Positions 47,098 through 59,427 of a DNA stretch of 64,000 nucleotides are shown one piece after another (positions within the stretch are counted from its first letter, which is position 1; every line of letters starts with the position of its first letter). Source of the DNA: Chrysemys picta bellii (taxonomy: Eukaryota; Chordata; Testudines; Emydidae). The translations under genes were made by a program, and so were the position numbers. The notes beneath the pieces are model-generated. The model was not told where the DNA came from. It made no database searches and saw nothing but the letters and a program-made list of their open reading frames with translations. The stretch spans positions 125,464,943-125,528,942 of the forward strand of contig NC_088791.1 of NCBI RefSeq assembly GCF_011386835.1. The letters run 5' to 3'.

Positions 47098-47938
47098 CAG
47101 GGTGGGCATACTATGGCCCGCAGGCCGCATCTGGCCTACCAGCCATTTTAAGCCAGCCCTCGAGCTCCAGACGGAGAGAGGAGTCTGGGACTTACCCCAC
47201 TCCAGCACTCCAGACTGGGAGCAGGGTCGGGGGCTGCTCCACACGGCTCCAGGAAGCAGCGGCATGGCCCCCATCCTGGCCCCAAGACCACCCCTGAAGC
47301 TCTCATTGGCCAGGAACCACAACCAACGGAAGCTGCAGGAGTGGTACCTGCGGACGTGGCAGGATGCAGAGCCGCCTGGCTGTGCCTCTGCATAGGAGCC
47401 AGAGAAGGGACATGCCGCTGCTTCCGGGAGCTGCTTGAGGTAAGCGCGCCCCCGAGCCTCTCCCCACGTCCCAACCCCCTCCCCCAGCCCTGATCCCCCT
47501 CCTGCCCTCCGAACCCCTTGATCCAAACCCAAAGCACCCTCCTGCACCCCAAACCTCAGCCCAGCCCCCCCAGAACACGCATCCCCAGCCAGAGCCCTCC
47601 CCCCAACACACCCCAATCCCCTGCCCCAGCTCTGATCCCCCTCCCGACCTCTGAACCCCTCAGTCCCAGCCTAGAGCACTCTCCCAAACTCATCCCCAGC
47701 CGCATCCCAGAGCCCGTACCCCCAGCTGGAGCCTGGCCCCCTGCCCCTACTCCCTTGCCCACACCCCCAGCCCAGAGCCCCCTCCAGCACCCTGAATGCC
47801 TCATTTCTGGCCCCACCCTAGAGCCTGCACCCCCAACCAGAGCTCTTACCCCAACCCCAATTTTGTGATCATTCATGACCCGCATACAATTTCTATTCCC
47901 AGATGAGGTCCTTGGGGCAAAAAGTTTGCCCACCGCTG
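47098..47938. mobile_element. hAT-type MITE, 841 bp, inserted in the LTR
   Basis: It starts 'cagggtgggcatactatgg' and ends 'aagtttgcccaccgctg', imperfect inverted repeats with CAG/CTG ends. The exact duplication 'cactacac' flanks it (47090-47097, 47939-47946). The interior has a CT-rich degenerate minisatellite with 'cccagcc' words (about 47460-47860), which gives proline-rich false frames on both strands. No transposase. Confidence 0.93.
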
Positions 47939-48340
47939 CACTACACAATGGGAACTGTTTGATCCAAGTCACAGCAAAAGAGTTTTCCAGCAAGTGGGGA
48001 GAAGATATAAAGGGGGGAAATGACATCATGGGGGAGTCCTCACTTTCCCTACAGCAACACACCTGGAAACACCTGAGGAACAAAGACTGAACTGTGTGAA
48101 GTGATGGTCCCAGGCTAGAAGGATTTTTAGCCTGTGTATGAAAACTTGGGAAAGCCAAGGCAACTTGTGCCTTAAGAATCTGCCAGCCTGTTTATCACAC
48201 AGGGTGAGAAGTTGGTAATTTATATTCTACCTATCTAGTGTGTTAAGCTCAGTTTGCCTTTTTTCTTTCTTTACTAACGTAATCTGCTTTGATCTGTTTG
48301 CTATCACTTATAATCACTTAAAAGTCTATCTTTTGTAGTC

Positions 48341-48346
48341 AATAAA
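48341..48346 (+). promoter_or_regulatory. AATAAA polyadenylation signal in LTR
   Basis: AATAAA in 'agtcaataaacttgttttg', followed by a T-rich stretch. The position in the 3' half of the LTR fits the R region. Confidence 0.6.
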
Positions 48347-48744
48347 CTTGTTTTGTCTCTAAAACCAGTGTAGAACTCATGCTTGGGGCAGAAAGATGTT
48401 TCATCTCTTGCTCCACATTGAGGGAGAGGGCAAATTTGATGAGCTTACGCTGTATAGTTCTCTGTGCAGTGCAAGACGATACAATTTTGGGTTTACACTC
48501 CAGAGAGGGTGTGCACTTGGGTGCTGGGCAATTCCTTAGCTGAGCTCTCCCATGCAGAGCTGATCTCAGCATCTGTGTGAATATAGCTGCAGCTGGGTGT
48601 CTCTCTACCTGTGTGTGTGCTGGAAGGGGGCTTGATAGCTTGTCACAGCAGCACAGAGTAAGGGGAACCCAGGCTGGTGGGACAGGCGGGCTCAGTGGTA
48701 TCCCAGTTCCAAGTGGCACCCCACGGGGAACCCGCGACACCATA

Positions 48745-49503
48745 GACTTAAAGTTAAGCATGTGATTGAAGTGCTTTGCTGAACCAGGGCCTTAGGGAGG
48801 AATTGTAGTACCATCACACAAATTCACACTTTACACTGAGGATGAGGCCAGATATATAGTCTCAAGAAATATGGCCCTGAACCAAACGTTTTGAAGTCAG
48901 TAGGAGTCTTTCCACTATTTATTTCATTGTGCTTTGGCTTAGTCCCCACATACATTAAATAAAAATATTTTTATTCAACATCATTTACCTCTTCCTTTTA
49001 CAAAAGCACTCTGATAATAAGTCATGATGTTGTAACAGCAGAAACAGGAACATTTCCCCCCATTAATTTGCACTAGTAACACTCACTAATGTCAATGTTT
49101 TATAGTTTGAGACAACTGAGTAGCTGCACATTTAGTTTTAGACTAAGTAATCTGAAATGTTCTGCATGTCAGGGAATTTGTTATATTCATTTGTTTTCTA
49201 CAAAAACTAGAACATCATCAGGAATAGATATAAACCTCTCTAGACTGGATGAATTACTGTTTTCTGATCTTCAGTTTCTAATCCAGTCTGCTTTTGTGCA
49301 CAACCATTCTAATTGACTGTTAATTTACACATTCAAACAAGCTATTAATGATTGCAATGTAATTTCTAATTTTGTCACACCAGCTGAGTGCCTAATCCAC
49401 TGTTATGAGTAAATCTGTTGAGATGATTTATGAATACAAAGACAATACATTTTCTTTTCACTCATCTAGTGTTAATCTCAGTTTCCTCCCAATACATTAG
49501 CAG
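48745..49503. other. background sequence, nothing recognised
   Basis: Right after the LTR, about 48750-48790 ('gttaagcatgtgattgaagt') matches the recurrent 'aagcac...' repeat. The rest is AT-rich with no gene. Confidence 0.4.
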
Positions 49504-49695
49504 TACACCTCTACCTCGATAGAACGTGACCCAATATAACAAGAATTTGGATATAATGTGGTAAAACAGTGCTCCGGAGGGGCAGGGCTGAGCACTCCGG
49601 TGGATCAAAGCAAGTTCAATACAACGCGGTTTCACCTATAACGCGGTAAGATTTTTTGGCTCCGGAGGACAGCATTATATTGAGGTAGAGGTGTA
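49504..49695. mobile_element. mariner/Tigger-like MITE, 192 bp, TA ends
   Basis: The ends are 'tacacctctacctcgata' and, inverted, 'ttgaggtagaggtgta', matching over about 16 bp, with TA at both borders as expected for Tc1/mariner-type insertion. The interior has repeated 'ataacgcggta'-type words and no transposase. Confidence 0.85.
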
Positions 49696-50934
49696 GTTAA
49701 ATTTTATCCACATATAACCTAGAACTTGCAGTCAAATGAAAACTGCATTTTATAGCACTTCAGCTAGTTACAGTTAAAAGTCCTAGATAACCATCCATCT
49801 GTCTTCATAGGAATTTAAGACTGAATAGTTGTTGCTTACAGTGATCATTTCTGTTTATAAATTCAAAATTCATTTTACGTAAAACTAATCAACATAAATT
49901 TATGGTGGAATTAGCTTAACAGAATGGAAATCATAGTTCCTGCTACAAGGGCACTAGAAATCTTTTGTGAATAATTATCTAGGCATTTTTCATTGCATTC
50001 TTCTCTTCCAATTGCTTTTCATGCAAATAGGCTTAAGACAGAAGAAATGAGTAAATGTACCCTAGTGTCAAAGATGTTAATTTTGCAGAAAATAAGTCAA
50101 CCACCCAATGAACTCAAATGTCTATGTGAGCATCAAGGACCATATGAGCTTATCAGTTACACCAATGTACAAGAAGTAACTTCTGATTTATACCAGTGTA
50201 ACTGAGCACAATCTGCCCCACAGCATTAAGGGTTAATTGAGGAGCTGGTTTACTAAGATCTCCAAGTCCCAGGTTCTTCTAGATTTCCCAAAAGACATGA
50301 TGGCGTCACTTCACTCACACCAAAGACTGTAGAGAGAACAAACAATTCCAGAAGCCTTGATGTGGCCTCATCACTTATAATCAGAGGTCAGACTAGGGCG
50401 GGAGGGAATGCTGCTGGTACGCTCCCAAGCTCCACCTACAGAAATAAATTCCATCTCTGTGAGTTATCAAGATGAGATGCTACTCATAGGAGATTGTGAA
50501 GATGTTCAAAACCTGACAAGAATGTTCTCTGAGCTCCTTCAGCTTGGGCCTCCCTTGGTGGAACTTAAATATACCCATGGGCTCTGCTACACTCCTTGGG
50601 TTTAGCTCCTTCTGGCTTGGTGTCCTCTCCAATGCCACCCAATCATGGCACCACAGTGAGATGTCACTCATGGTAAGTTGTGGTCTTCCCACTCCATTCT
50701 TAGGCCTTTTTTCAGGGGAAATTTTTTACCAGTCATACTGATAGAACCTCTGTTGTGGACACTATTATGCTGATATAAGAATGCCTGGTTTCATTTACGC
50801 TTATGGCATTTGCAAAAGGGTTTAAGCTAAACCAACCCCCCCCACCCCCCCGCTATTAGAATAAGTGCATCCACACTTGCACTATATTGGTTTGAATTGA
50901 CACTTGAGAGCATAATGGAAAAAAATCTTTCCCA
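49696..50934. other. background with one short foldback
   Basis: A foldback ('cagttacaccaatgtacaag' against 'ataccagtgtaactgag') lies at about 50154-50205. There are no exons or transposons I recognise. A C-run lies at about 50838-50851. Confidence 0.4.
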
Positions 50935-51445
50935 TTGTCCCAGGGTGGACTGGGCCCTGTAAGAGGGAACTTCTCTAGTCCACCTGTGTCTCATTCACTG
51001 CTGAGATGGGGCCCGATAGGGATCGGAGTGAAAGAGGAAGCTGAAGGAACAGCAGAGAGTGAGAAGGGCTCCTGAAGGGAAGACACTGATACAGGGGAGT
51101 TTGAAAGCCAGAGCCAGAAGGCTTAGCTCCACCCTGATACAGTTTGGGAGGGGCGGTTGAATCAGAGGAGGGAAGGCTGAGCCCTTGGGAAGAAGGAGCT
51201 GGGCCAGGCCCAGTTTAAAACAGGTGTAAAGACTGTGGGTTTGCTTTGGACCACCAAGGATGATACACCATTGAGTTCCATTTATTGCAGACTTTGTTGC
51301 CAACCCGAGTAGAACTGGTGAAAGGCGATTCAAAGGGTCCAGGGAGAAGAAGAGCCCAAACTCCAGAAGAAGGGCCATGGATTCCCTTAGTCAAGAGGGA
51401 AGGGTTTGGGGCCGAGAAGACCACTGGAGACTGTGTGAAAAATTA

Positions 51446-51451
51446 AATAAA
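51446..51451 (+). promoter_or_regulatory. AATAAA polyadenylation signal in outer LTR
   Basis: AATAAA in 'aattaaataaactagacccc'. It follows the purine-rich segment and precedes a G/T-containing stretch, as in an LTR R region. Confidence 0.45.
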
Positions 51452-51520
51452 CTAGACCCCACACAGAAGGGATAATTTTGTCTGAAATGCTGTGGACTGT
51501 GCTGTTCTTAAGGGGCCATG

Positions 51521-52193
51521 TGTCATGTTGCACTCTATATGATTTTATGAAAATATGCTAATGAGTGTGAATATAATGTAACTGGAATATGCTTCATGCA
51601 AAAGGTCTCTTGTAAGGTATCATTACAAAACTTATAATCTACCGAGTGTGGTCATCCTATTTGTATGTATGTATCATTCTTGTATCTGAAACTAGAAATA
51701 TGAAATACAACCCTGAGGGCCTATTGTAATTATGCAAAGTGTGGGCCATTAATGGTGGTTTGGAATCTTGATGGCTCCCATTAACCAGGACAATTGACTG
51801 TAGATGGCTTTGTTTACTTGTAAGTCTTCCTGTATACCTATGTGCTGGCAAGTGGGTAATGAAGTCTTACAGTGACATGTGATCATGTCACCTGAACTGG
51901 AATCCATCTTTAACCTGGTGCTTTCCATTTAGAAGGAGGGGTGGGAACCCAGAAAGGGACAAAGGATTCCAGCCTTGTGCAAAAGATATATACGGGAGTG
52001 AAACAGAACAAAGGGGCTGCAGTCATGAGAAATCCCCTAGGTACCACCTGAGCTGGAACAAGGGTTGTACCTGGGGAAAGGATTGTGCCCAGACTAGGAA
52101 GGCATCCAGGCTGTGAAAGAAAATGGGCTCAGAGGTAGTCCAAGCACATCAGGTGGCAGTCCCAAGGGGGTTTCTGTGATCCAACCCATCACA
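51521..52193 (+). mobile_element. inner solo LTR, 673 bp, exact 5-bp target duplication
   Basis: It starts 'tgtcatgttgcactctata' and ends 'gatccaacccatcaca', TG...CA. The exact duplication 'ccatg' flanks it (51516-51520, 52194-52198), which is the length expected for many retrovirus-like integrases. No internal region, so it is a solo LTR. It interrupts an older LTR-like sequence. Confidence 0.88.
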
Positions 52194-52255
52194 CCATGAA
52201 GGAGAAAATAGAGGCAGGGCAGTGCAGAGTGACCTTGGCCATGAGAGGCTGCTAA

Positions 52256-53045
52256 GACAGTAGCCAACCCTGTTACTCCTAAAGAGACGAAGTCTAGAAT
52301 AGTTCATGTTCACATTTAAATTTTTCATCACTGGCATCCAAGTTAACACTTCACTAAGATGAATAAGGCAGTTGATACCTCTCAGAGCCAATGTCCCAGG
52401 TTCTCTGCAGACTCATCTAGACACCTCTGCATCAATTACACTAAGTTCACATGTTTGAGGTTCTTTGCTACCATAACAACTAGAGACTTATTGGAACAAA
52501 AAGTGTAAGAGCTGAGATTCTGGAGAACAAAATAGGTTCAGCGAAGTGCCAATATGGCATCTGAGCACAAAGAGAGAGTTTACAAGCCCTGCTTACATGA
52601 GAAATCCTCCACCCTGAACTTGGCATAAAAGCTTCTTGTTAGCTATTTCACTTTAAAATTAATAATAATGCCAGTGCCTTAAAACTGGGAACATCTTCCT
52701 CTTTGACTTTGTACAGATCTGAACAACAACAGTAATGCTTTAAGCAATAATGAATTCAATGCTAAAAACAACCAGCCCCAGATGGCAATGAAACATTAAG
52801 GTTGCATAATTAAACACTTGTAAGTCAGAAATGTGAACATTAGGGATGAATGCACAACTTATATAGAAATCAGTAGCAATACACAATGTACTTGTTTTAT
52901 GTATTAGCATTTTTAAAATAGTCTTCTACTATTAAGGCTTCCTACATTTGGGATATTTTAGGGTTTAAAATATATTCTCCAAAGGGAAATACTTTTAAAG
53001 GTTCTGTTTCCCATTTCTTCAGTGGTATAGTACACAGTATCTTCA
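52256..53045. other. background sequence, nothing recognised
   Basis: AT-rich with no gene or repeat recognised. Confidence 0.4.
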
Positions 53046-53325
53046 GGGCAGGTCTGCACTACCGCTTAAGTTGAACTAACTTACGTCACTCAGGTGTGTG
53101 AAAAAGGCAAGTTACAGCAACCTAAGCACTGTCCACACTGGTGCTATGTCGGCAGGAGACACTCTCCTACCGACATAGCTTCTGCCTCTCGCAGAGATGG
53201 AGTATTTATGCCAATGGGAGAGCGCTCTCCCATCAGCATAGAGTGCCTTCATCAGACATGCTACAACGGTGCAGTTGCATCAGTGCAGCTGTAATGATAT
53301 AGCGCTTCTAGTGTAGACCTGCCAT
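53046..53325. mobile_element. MITE of the 'gtctacac' type
   Basis: The ends are 'gggcaggtctgcactacc' and, inverted, 'agtgtagacctgccatc'. The interior has paired 'tatgtcggcaggag' and 'ctcctaccgacata' blocks and 'gggagagcgctctccc'. Non-coding. Target duplication not resolved. Confidence 0.75.
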
Positions 53326-53699
53326 CAGTGAAAAATATTCTTATAAAAATAGTTAATGCTAGACTGCCTGCACAGAGACATTGGACAAAGTAAGGTTCTC
53401 ACTCACCTACTCATTGTATGGCTCGTGTGAGGGCTACTTAGATCATCGCTCCTGGCACTTGGGGGAGCACAAGTGCTGTGTGACAGATCTTTCTACTTGG
53501 GGTTGAGTGTAAGAGGAATAGGAAAGGAGGGGTGAGGTGTAGGTGGAGCCTTGGCATCAGGCAATGGCCATGGCTGGCTGTATTGGGAGAGTGGAAAGGG
53601 AGTCCTTCCTCTACGCTGCTGCTCTCCTATGAAAGGGATTTCCCAAGTACTCCCTCCCAGTGCAACAGAGAAGACCCAAGTCAAACTGTGCCTCTCTGA

Positions 53700-53905
53700 G
53701 GTCTAGTCTACATCTAAAACTTAGATTGATGTAGCTGTAACACTCAGGGTTAGGTTAGTTAGGTCCACCTGACTCCCACTCTAGACTCCGCTAGGTCAAT
53801 GGAAGACTTCTTCTATCAACCTAGCTACCAACTCTCAAGGGGGTGGATTTACTACAGCTGTAGTAACTACTGCTGTAGTGCTTGTAGTATAGACATGCCC
53901 TTAGG
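53700..53905. mobile_element. MITE of the 'gtctacac' type
   Basis: The left end 'ggtctagtctacatctaa' and the right end 'agtatagacatgcccttagg' are imperfect inverted repeats. The interior has 'ccgctaggtcaatgg' and 'tcaacctagctacc', blocks shared with 58765-59015. Confidence 0.65.
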
Positions 53906-55055
53906 TAAATTGCCTTCCAGTGCTCTGCTTGAGAAAAGAGATGGTGCATGTGTGCATTAAGATTGTTGTGCAAATAACAGGATCCTGCCCTCAGTTACTT
54001 CAGAAGCAGGAGGTGCAGCTGTGAATCCAAGTCATGCAGTCTGTCTGTCTCCCCCATGCCTCCTTTACTGCTGACTTTCAGGGGTCACTTAGCTCACATA
54101 TAATCAAACTGTTTATTCTGCTTTATATTTCATCTGCCACCATCAGTAAAATCCCTGCAGAACTTAATCTCTGGTAGATGGTCATAAATGGCATAGTAAT
54201 GATCTGTAACAGCATTTCATAGGAGGATAAAAATTAGAGGCGAAAAAGACTCACCAGGTCACCTCTTACACAATTCTGGAGCTATATAAATGAGTGTAAA
54301 ATAATAAATGTAATCATCTTGTCCCTCCCACTGCTAGCTCATTCCTCCTCCCTATATTATATGCATACATAGAGAAATCACAGTTGTCAACTAGCAACAC
54401 ATATATGACAGCAAGCAGGCAATGCTCAAGCTTTGCCTCTAGTTCTAGAAATGCAACAACAGACCCACTATTCAGAGTGTTAAAGGAACAGTTTTGCTAT
54501 CACAGCCAATAAAAAGGGGGAATTGATAACCCCTAGTGCAATGAAGGACACCCAAACAAGGCACAATACCTTGCCCAGCATCACCTGGTAAGACAGAACT
54601 AGCTCTTAGGCTTGGTGCAAAGTATCAGGGGATCACAGAAGTCCAAATTAATATCTAGGTGTCATTCTGTAACAATCCATGGCTGCGTACATGTACAGAT
54701 AGAATGGCTATCAGCTTACTGCAGAGCTGGATTCAAGGGCTGGATGACAGCATCAGTACATTGGTATGGTCAACAGTTGTGAGTCCAAATATCATACAGG
54801 CTGAATAGGCAGTTGCCTAGAAAGAAGAAAAACGTACCGTAACTGTGTGGGCCTCTGCAGCAAGTGGAGGAGGACGTTTATTTGCTGCCCTAGGTAGGCC
54901 AAACTCCTTGGAGCTGGTCTACAGCAGGAGTAGAAGTAGATATTAGGCTTTAAACCAGAGGCCCTTAATGAGTAAGCTAAAGCAGCAACTTCATAGCTCA
55001 TCCACTAGATTGATCTGATACGACACTTCAGCAGGCAGGATTTATTTTCACCCTA
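53906..55055. other. background sequence, nothing recognised
   Basis: No gene or transposon recognised. Confidence 0.4.
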
Positions 55056-55130
55056 TCTGGCCACTATCAGAAACAGGACACCGGTCTAGCTGGACCACTA
55101 GTCTGGATCCAGTATGGCATGCCTACATCC
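55056..55130 (+). repeat. CR1 3'-tail fragment
   Basis: 'aacaggacaccggtctagct', 'ggaccactagtctggatcca' and 'gtatggc' follow the CR1 tail order 'ggatactgggctagatggac...cagtatggc' in sense orientation. Confidence 0.65.
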
Positions 55131-55288
55131 CTTCTCACCCCTCACTAGACAGAGGATAGATAGTCAGAAGTTATGTTCACAGCATACACACAGAGAAGTT
55201 AGATAAAATATAAAAACTCTTGCTGGAAGGTTGCAGCATAACACTGTTTTATTCCTTAGAATTCAGAATGATAACACATAAGAACTGC

Positions 55289-55293
<5 letters not shown>

Positions 55294-55320
<27 letters not shown>

Positions 55321-55321
55321 A
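55294..55321 (+). repeat. (AG)14 microsatellite
   Basis: Uninterrupted AG dinucleotide repeat. Confidence 0.95.
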
Positions 55322-56434
55322 CAGGTGTCTTCCTAAGATGAGCGACTGTAAGGCACAATTCCCCCAAACTTGCGGTAAGCTGTTTTTTTTCCAGACTGGC
55401 TGCCTGTTGATTGACTCAGATCACATGCCTTGAGCCTGGAAGCAGATCCAGGAAACCCCTAACATTTAAAGAGATAGCTTTTCATTTTTAACCAGTTTCC
55501 AACACACCACAATCCTATAAATACATACACATGGAGATCCACAACAACTAATAAACAGTGTGATGGCATACAGCTGTGAAATTAGATCATTATGGCTCAG
55601 CATGAACATGTCCTGTTGACAACCTTGTATTTGTTGTCTTCACTAGAACACTCAATAAGCAAGATTTGAATAAATTGTTTTTTTTTTAAATGTTAGCCTT
55701 TCAAATGTCACAAGAGTGTGAGACCACAAGTGCTGCTGAAATATAGCTCTGCAGGAGGCTAAAATGATTCAAGAAAAATGTTTGCTTGCCATGGAAACCT
55801 ATATAAAAACAAAACAAAACACATTTGTTCCATGGCAGAAAGTTGCAGAGAAGACCACGAGACAGAGATTTCATGTAAATAAGGTTCTTCCTTTCCTTTT
55901 CCCTTTGTTCACAACACTGGGTTTAACTGAAATTTGCACTTAAATAGTCCTGAAGCACATTTTAAAAAACCTAGAGCAATGCCCTGAAAAGGAATAACTC
56001 TTGTGCATGACCCCTGGATGGTCCTGACAGAACATCTTTTAAAAAGGTGGGTAAGTGATGACAGGTAAACAGGGTGCCAACAATTTCTCTCATGTTTGTA
56101 CAGGTGCATCTACTGAACTGGTGTGCCATAGACCTTCCTTGAAATGAGTTCAGAGAAGAGACAAACATCCAGGGATCTTCTGGCTACCTTGACATCTGAA
56201 CACCAAGACATTGGTTGGGGAGAGGACACTTTTGGACTTTTTGTGCCATCTTCCTTCTCTCTCCCACCCCCCTTCCTCCATGTTCAGCTGCTGCCGCTGC
56301 TGCTAGATCTAGAAGGATGAATTCCTATCACCACCTCAGTTCTGCCTCTCTGATCTTGCCACTGAACATGCAATATTCACCTAATGGCCACTTGCCTGTA
56401 CGTTCCGCCTAGAGGTAGTTAAAAAATTTTCAAA
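55322..56434. other. background sequence, nothing recognised
   Basis: No gene or transposon recognised; a short (GCTGCC) run lies near 56290-56305. Confidence 0.4.
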
Positions 56435-56518
56435 GATTTTTAACCAAAAAAAGAAGAAAAGAAAAAAGGACAATTTTTTTCATAAACATTTCCATCATAT
56501 TTTCACCAGCTCTAACTC
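56435..56518 (-). repeat. AT-rich 'gagctggt' family fragment
   Basis: On the minus strand it starts 'gttagagctggtgaaaatat' and continues 'gatggaaatgtttatgaaaa', matching the start of the family copies at 24480 and 27141. It is truncated. Confidence 0.5.
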
Positions 56519-58764
56519 ACCCTTCATCTTTCATATTGTGATGCATGAGGTAGCCATATACAGTGATGAGGACACATCCACAGCTCCACCAAATGCCACA
56601 TTAATTCACTGCACTCCTGCTACCCAAACCAATCCTGTGTCCGAGCTTACACTTGTGCCCCAGATCCTGTATCTGAACTTGTGCTGTCAACACTACTCCC
56701 ATTGAAACCTCACCTGCCCAATCATCGGTAGTGAGTGAGGAAGTGACTGTTTAGCATTTCCAAGTGCCATTGGGAACTGACAATATTGACTCCCACCCAC
56801 TCATCTCCCTGGGGATGAAAGGAGTAGCATTCTGTGGAGACTGCTCTCTCTGTCCTCTTCACAGTGTGACCCACAATGCACTGCATCATAAGGACAGGAC
56901 AACTCCCACATTATATATTTTTAACAAGGAAATTTCCTATTTTAGTAAGTGTTGTGTGTATGTGTTCACCCCATACTTATAACTAACACTAGAAGATTTC
57001 TGTAGGAAAAAAAAATCTATTCTTTTTGAAGTAGGATTTTCCTTTTCATGGTACTTGGAAAAGCTTGTGTAAGGTCAATGACAAGAGATTGAGGGAGACA
57101 TTTCATATATTTCTTTTTCAATTAAATGTCCTCCTACCTTATTGACATTTTAAAAGGTGGCAATTCTTAAAAAGGGACAATAATTGCAATGCAACGCATT
57201 GAAATTCATCCTGCAGTAGGTGAAATTGTTCTACTATGAAATATGGTTCTTTATTGAGCTTTCTGTTTTGTACACTATCAGATGCAAGTAGTAGAGGTTT
57301 CAGGCATGAACTCATTGATATTAACAGCCCTTTAAACTTCTATTCGGGTCATCTGTGTTGAATTATTTAGCAGCTTCACAAATTAAGTACCGAACCACTC
57401 TCCTTTAACACAACATGGTTCCTTGTTGGGGTGAAGCTACTGGACCCGCCAAGTACTACACCTAGGTGGAATAATTACAAGTTTAGATGTCCCCTCTCTT
57501 TTTTTAAGGTAGGCAGACAGACATTGAAGAAGCCTGAAATCAATAGTCCCTTTTGATACAGAAATTTAGCATAGCTATATTCAGAAACATGACCTTCAGT
57601 GGTGCTCATTTTCTCTTCAGAGAACTACATTGTTAGTCATTTTCAATGAATTTTTAAAAAGTTAGGAAGTGGGGGGGAATGTCCTTGATATGTCATCCCT
57701 CAGCTGATTTAATTCCGCATGGTTAGATAAGATTGTATTTAATAAAAGGAAAAAGGATGGAATTTCAGAATCACCACATTTCCAGTTTTAAAGAGAGAAA
57801 GAGAGAGATGTCAGTGAAGAAGTGGTATCATAAAGCAACTGAGAGTTTAAAGCTGTGATCCTGAAAATGAAAAAAAAAAAAAGTCAGACATATTAAAAGG
57901 AGAGGGTATATTTACCTTTAATTATAATTCTGAAAAATAATGTTGAAAACCCTGTAAAAGATTGCTTTGGGCAACAATTATGGAGCCTAATCCAAAATCC
58001 ACTGTCATCAATGTGAGTCTTTCCATTTACCTCAATGGGCTTTGGATCAGGGCCATAGTTACCTTTTGTGGAAATTAAAATAGCCAAGACCCAATAACCC
58101 ATTTTTAGGCCCTTAATTTACTGGCTTACTTCAGAGGTGCTGAGCACCCACAGTTGTCATGGTGCTGTTGGTGTTTGCCTAGCTGAAAATTAACCCATGA
58201 GGGCTCAGTGCTGCAAGGTGCCCAGCTTTGTTGCCCCAGTCCAGCAAGGCACTTAAGGATATGCTTAACTCTTCACTTACACTGCTCATATGCTTAAAGT
58301 TAAGCACTTGATAAAATGCTTTTCTGGACAAGGATCATAGTGTTCAGCACTTTGCAAAAGCGAGTCCTTCCTTAAATCTAGATTTAGGTACTGAAGTAAG
58401 GACTTGATCCTGCATGGTGCTGATGTAAGCATTTTGGTAGATTGTAGCTCAGCACTTTCTGCATGATCAAATCCTTACTTAGCAGCCAAAATATGGATAT
58501 AAGTGCCTAACTTTAGCCACCCAAGATTGCACATTTTGGCCTCTTTAAAAGCACATTTGTGTACTTGAATCTTTTAAAGTTAATCCAATAGAACTGTATT
58601 AACTACAAATTGTCATTATACATTAACATCTCGGTGAATAATACGAAGGTCAGAAAGGTTGAATAGCAACAGGCTAATGCTGATGTCAAACTATTCAAAT
58701 TCCCAAGCAAAAGTAGCCAATTGAGTGGGCTCTTTGAAGATTCTCCTGCATGAAGCTTCCTGGC
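56519..58764. other. background with recurrent short repeats
   Basis: No gene seen. A foldback of the 'gatccaaag' type is listed at 57984-58058. About 58200-58560 holds 'aagcacttgataaaatgctt' and 'ggacttgatcctgcatggtg', recurrent anonymous amniote repeats. Confidence 0.4.
57984..58058. repeat. short foldback repeat ('gatccaa...ggatcag' type)
   Basis: 'gcctaatccaaaatccactg' on the left is mirrored by 'caatgggctttggatcaggg' on the right. Compare 1972-2042. Confidence 0.5.
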
Positions 58765-59015
58765 TTGTCTACACTTAAAAAGCTACAATGGGAGTGTATC
58801 ACTTCAGTATAGACACTACCTATTCTCCTGTTGGCACAGATAATCTGCCTCCCAAGAGGCGGTTGCTAGGTCGAAGGAAAAGTTCTTACATCGACCTAGT
58901 GCTGTCTACAAGGGGACTTAGGTCAGCTTAACTACATCGTTCAGGGGTGTGGATTTTTCATACCCCTGACTGATGTAGTTAAGCCAATCTAATTTTCTAG
59001 CGTAGATGAGGCCTT
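58765..59015. mobile_element. MITE of the 'gtctacac' type
   Basis: The left end 'ggcttgtctacacttaaaaa' and the right end 'ttttctagcgtagatgaggc' are imperfect inverted repeats. Paired inner blocks 'ctaggtcgaagg' / 'catcgacctag' and 'cttaactacatcg' / 'gatgtagttaagcc' give long stem potential. Confidence 0.7.
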
Positions 59016-59396
59016 AGTCTCCCATCACATAGAAAAAAGGGGGGCATACAAACATGTAGGTGTTTCAATAATTGTCTGTACGTTCAATTATACTAAGGCT
59101 GTTATTTAATAACAGAAAAACAAATTTAGAGTTGAGACTATCCTGAGGCATTCCTCCTTGTTAGGGAGCCCTCAATTTTAAAAAGAAGGGATGAAGTGAC
59201 TGGTCAGGAAGTCTGTTAAATGGGAAGAATAACGCAGAATTCCTCCATTATAAAGAAACAAGGAAATATCTGAATAAGTTTCTCTCTCTCACTTAAAACT
59301 CAAACAAATTAGGTACTAACTCAGTGTTGAAAGGTGGAGTTTAATTCCAGAAGTTTACTGGTATTTACCATTTCCCTTTTTCCTCTCTCTTTCTTT

Positions 59397-59427
<31 letters not shown>

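Larger units (their letters stand above)
46759..48739 (+). mobile_element. solo LTR, split by a hAT MITE
   Basis: It starts 'tgtgacaccctgacacccc' and ends 'gggaacccgcgaca', TG...CA. The flanking 5-bp repeats are 'ccatt' (46754-46758) and 'ccata' (48740-48744), 4 of 5 identical. An AATAAA signal lies at 48341-48346. Without the inserted MITE and its second duplication the LTR is about 1.13 kb. No internal retroviral sequence adjoins it, so it is a solo LTR left by recombination. I recall this family as a turtle LTR. The 200-codon frame across the inserted MITE is spurious. Confidence 0.8.
50935..52255 (+). mobile_element. outer LTR-like sequence, interrupted by a second LTR
   Basis: The stretch before the inner LTR (to 51515) is purine-rich, contains AATAAA at 51446-51451 and ends 'gctgttcttaaggggccatg'. 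The stretch after it (52199-52255) resumes 'aaggagaaaatagaggcagg'. I remember this order as a turtle LTR, continuous when the inner LTR is absent. The outer boundaries are not clear, so start and end are approximate. Confidence 0.55.

Noticed and set aside
47092..48158. 174- and 200-codon minus-strand frames and a 116-codon plus-strand frame
   Set aside because: They lie across a MITE inserted in an LTR. The proline/glycine-rich translations come from a CT-rich degenerate minisatellite.
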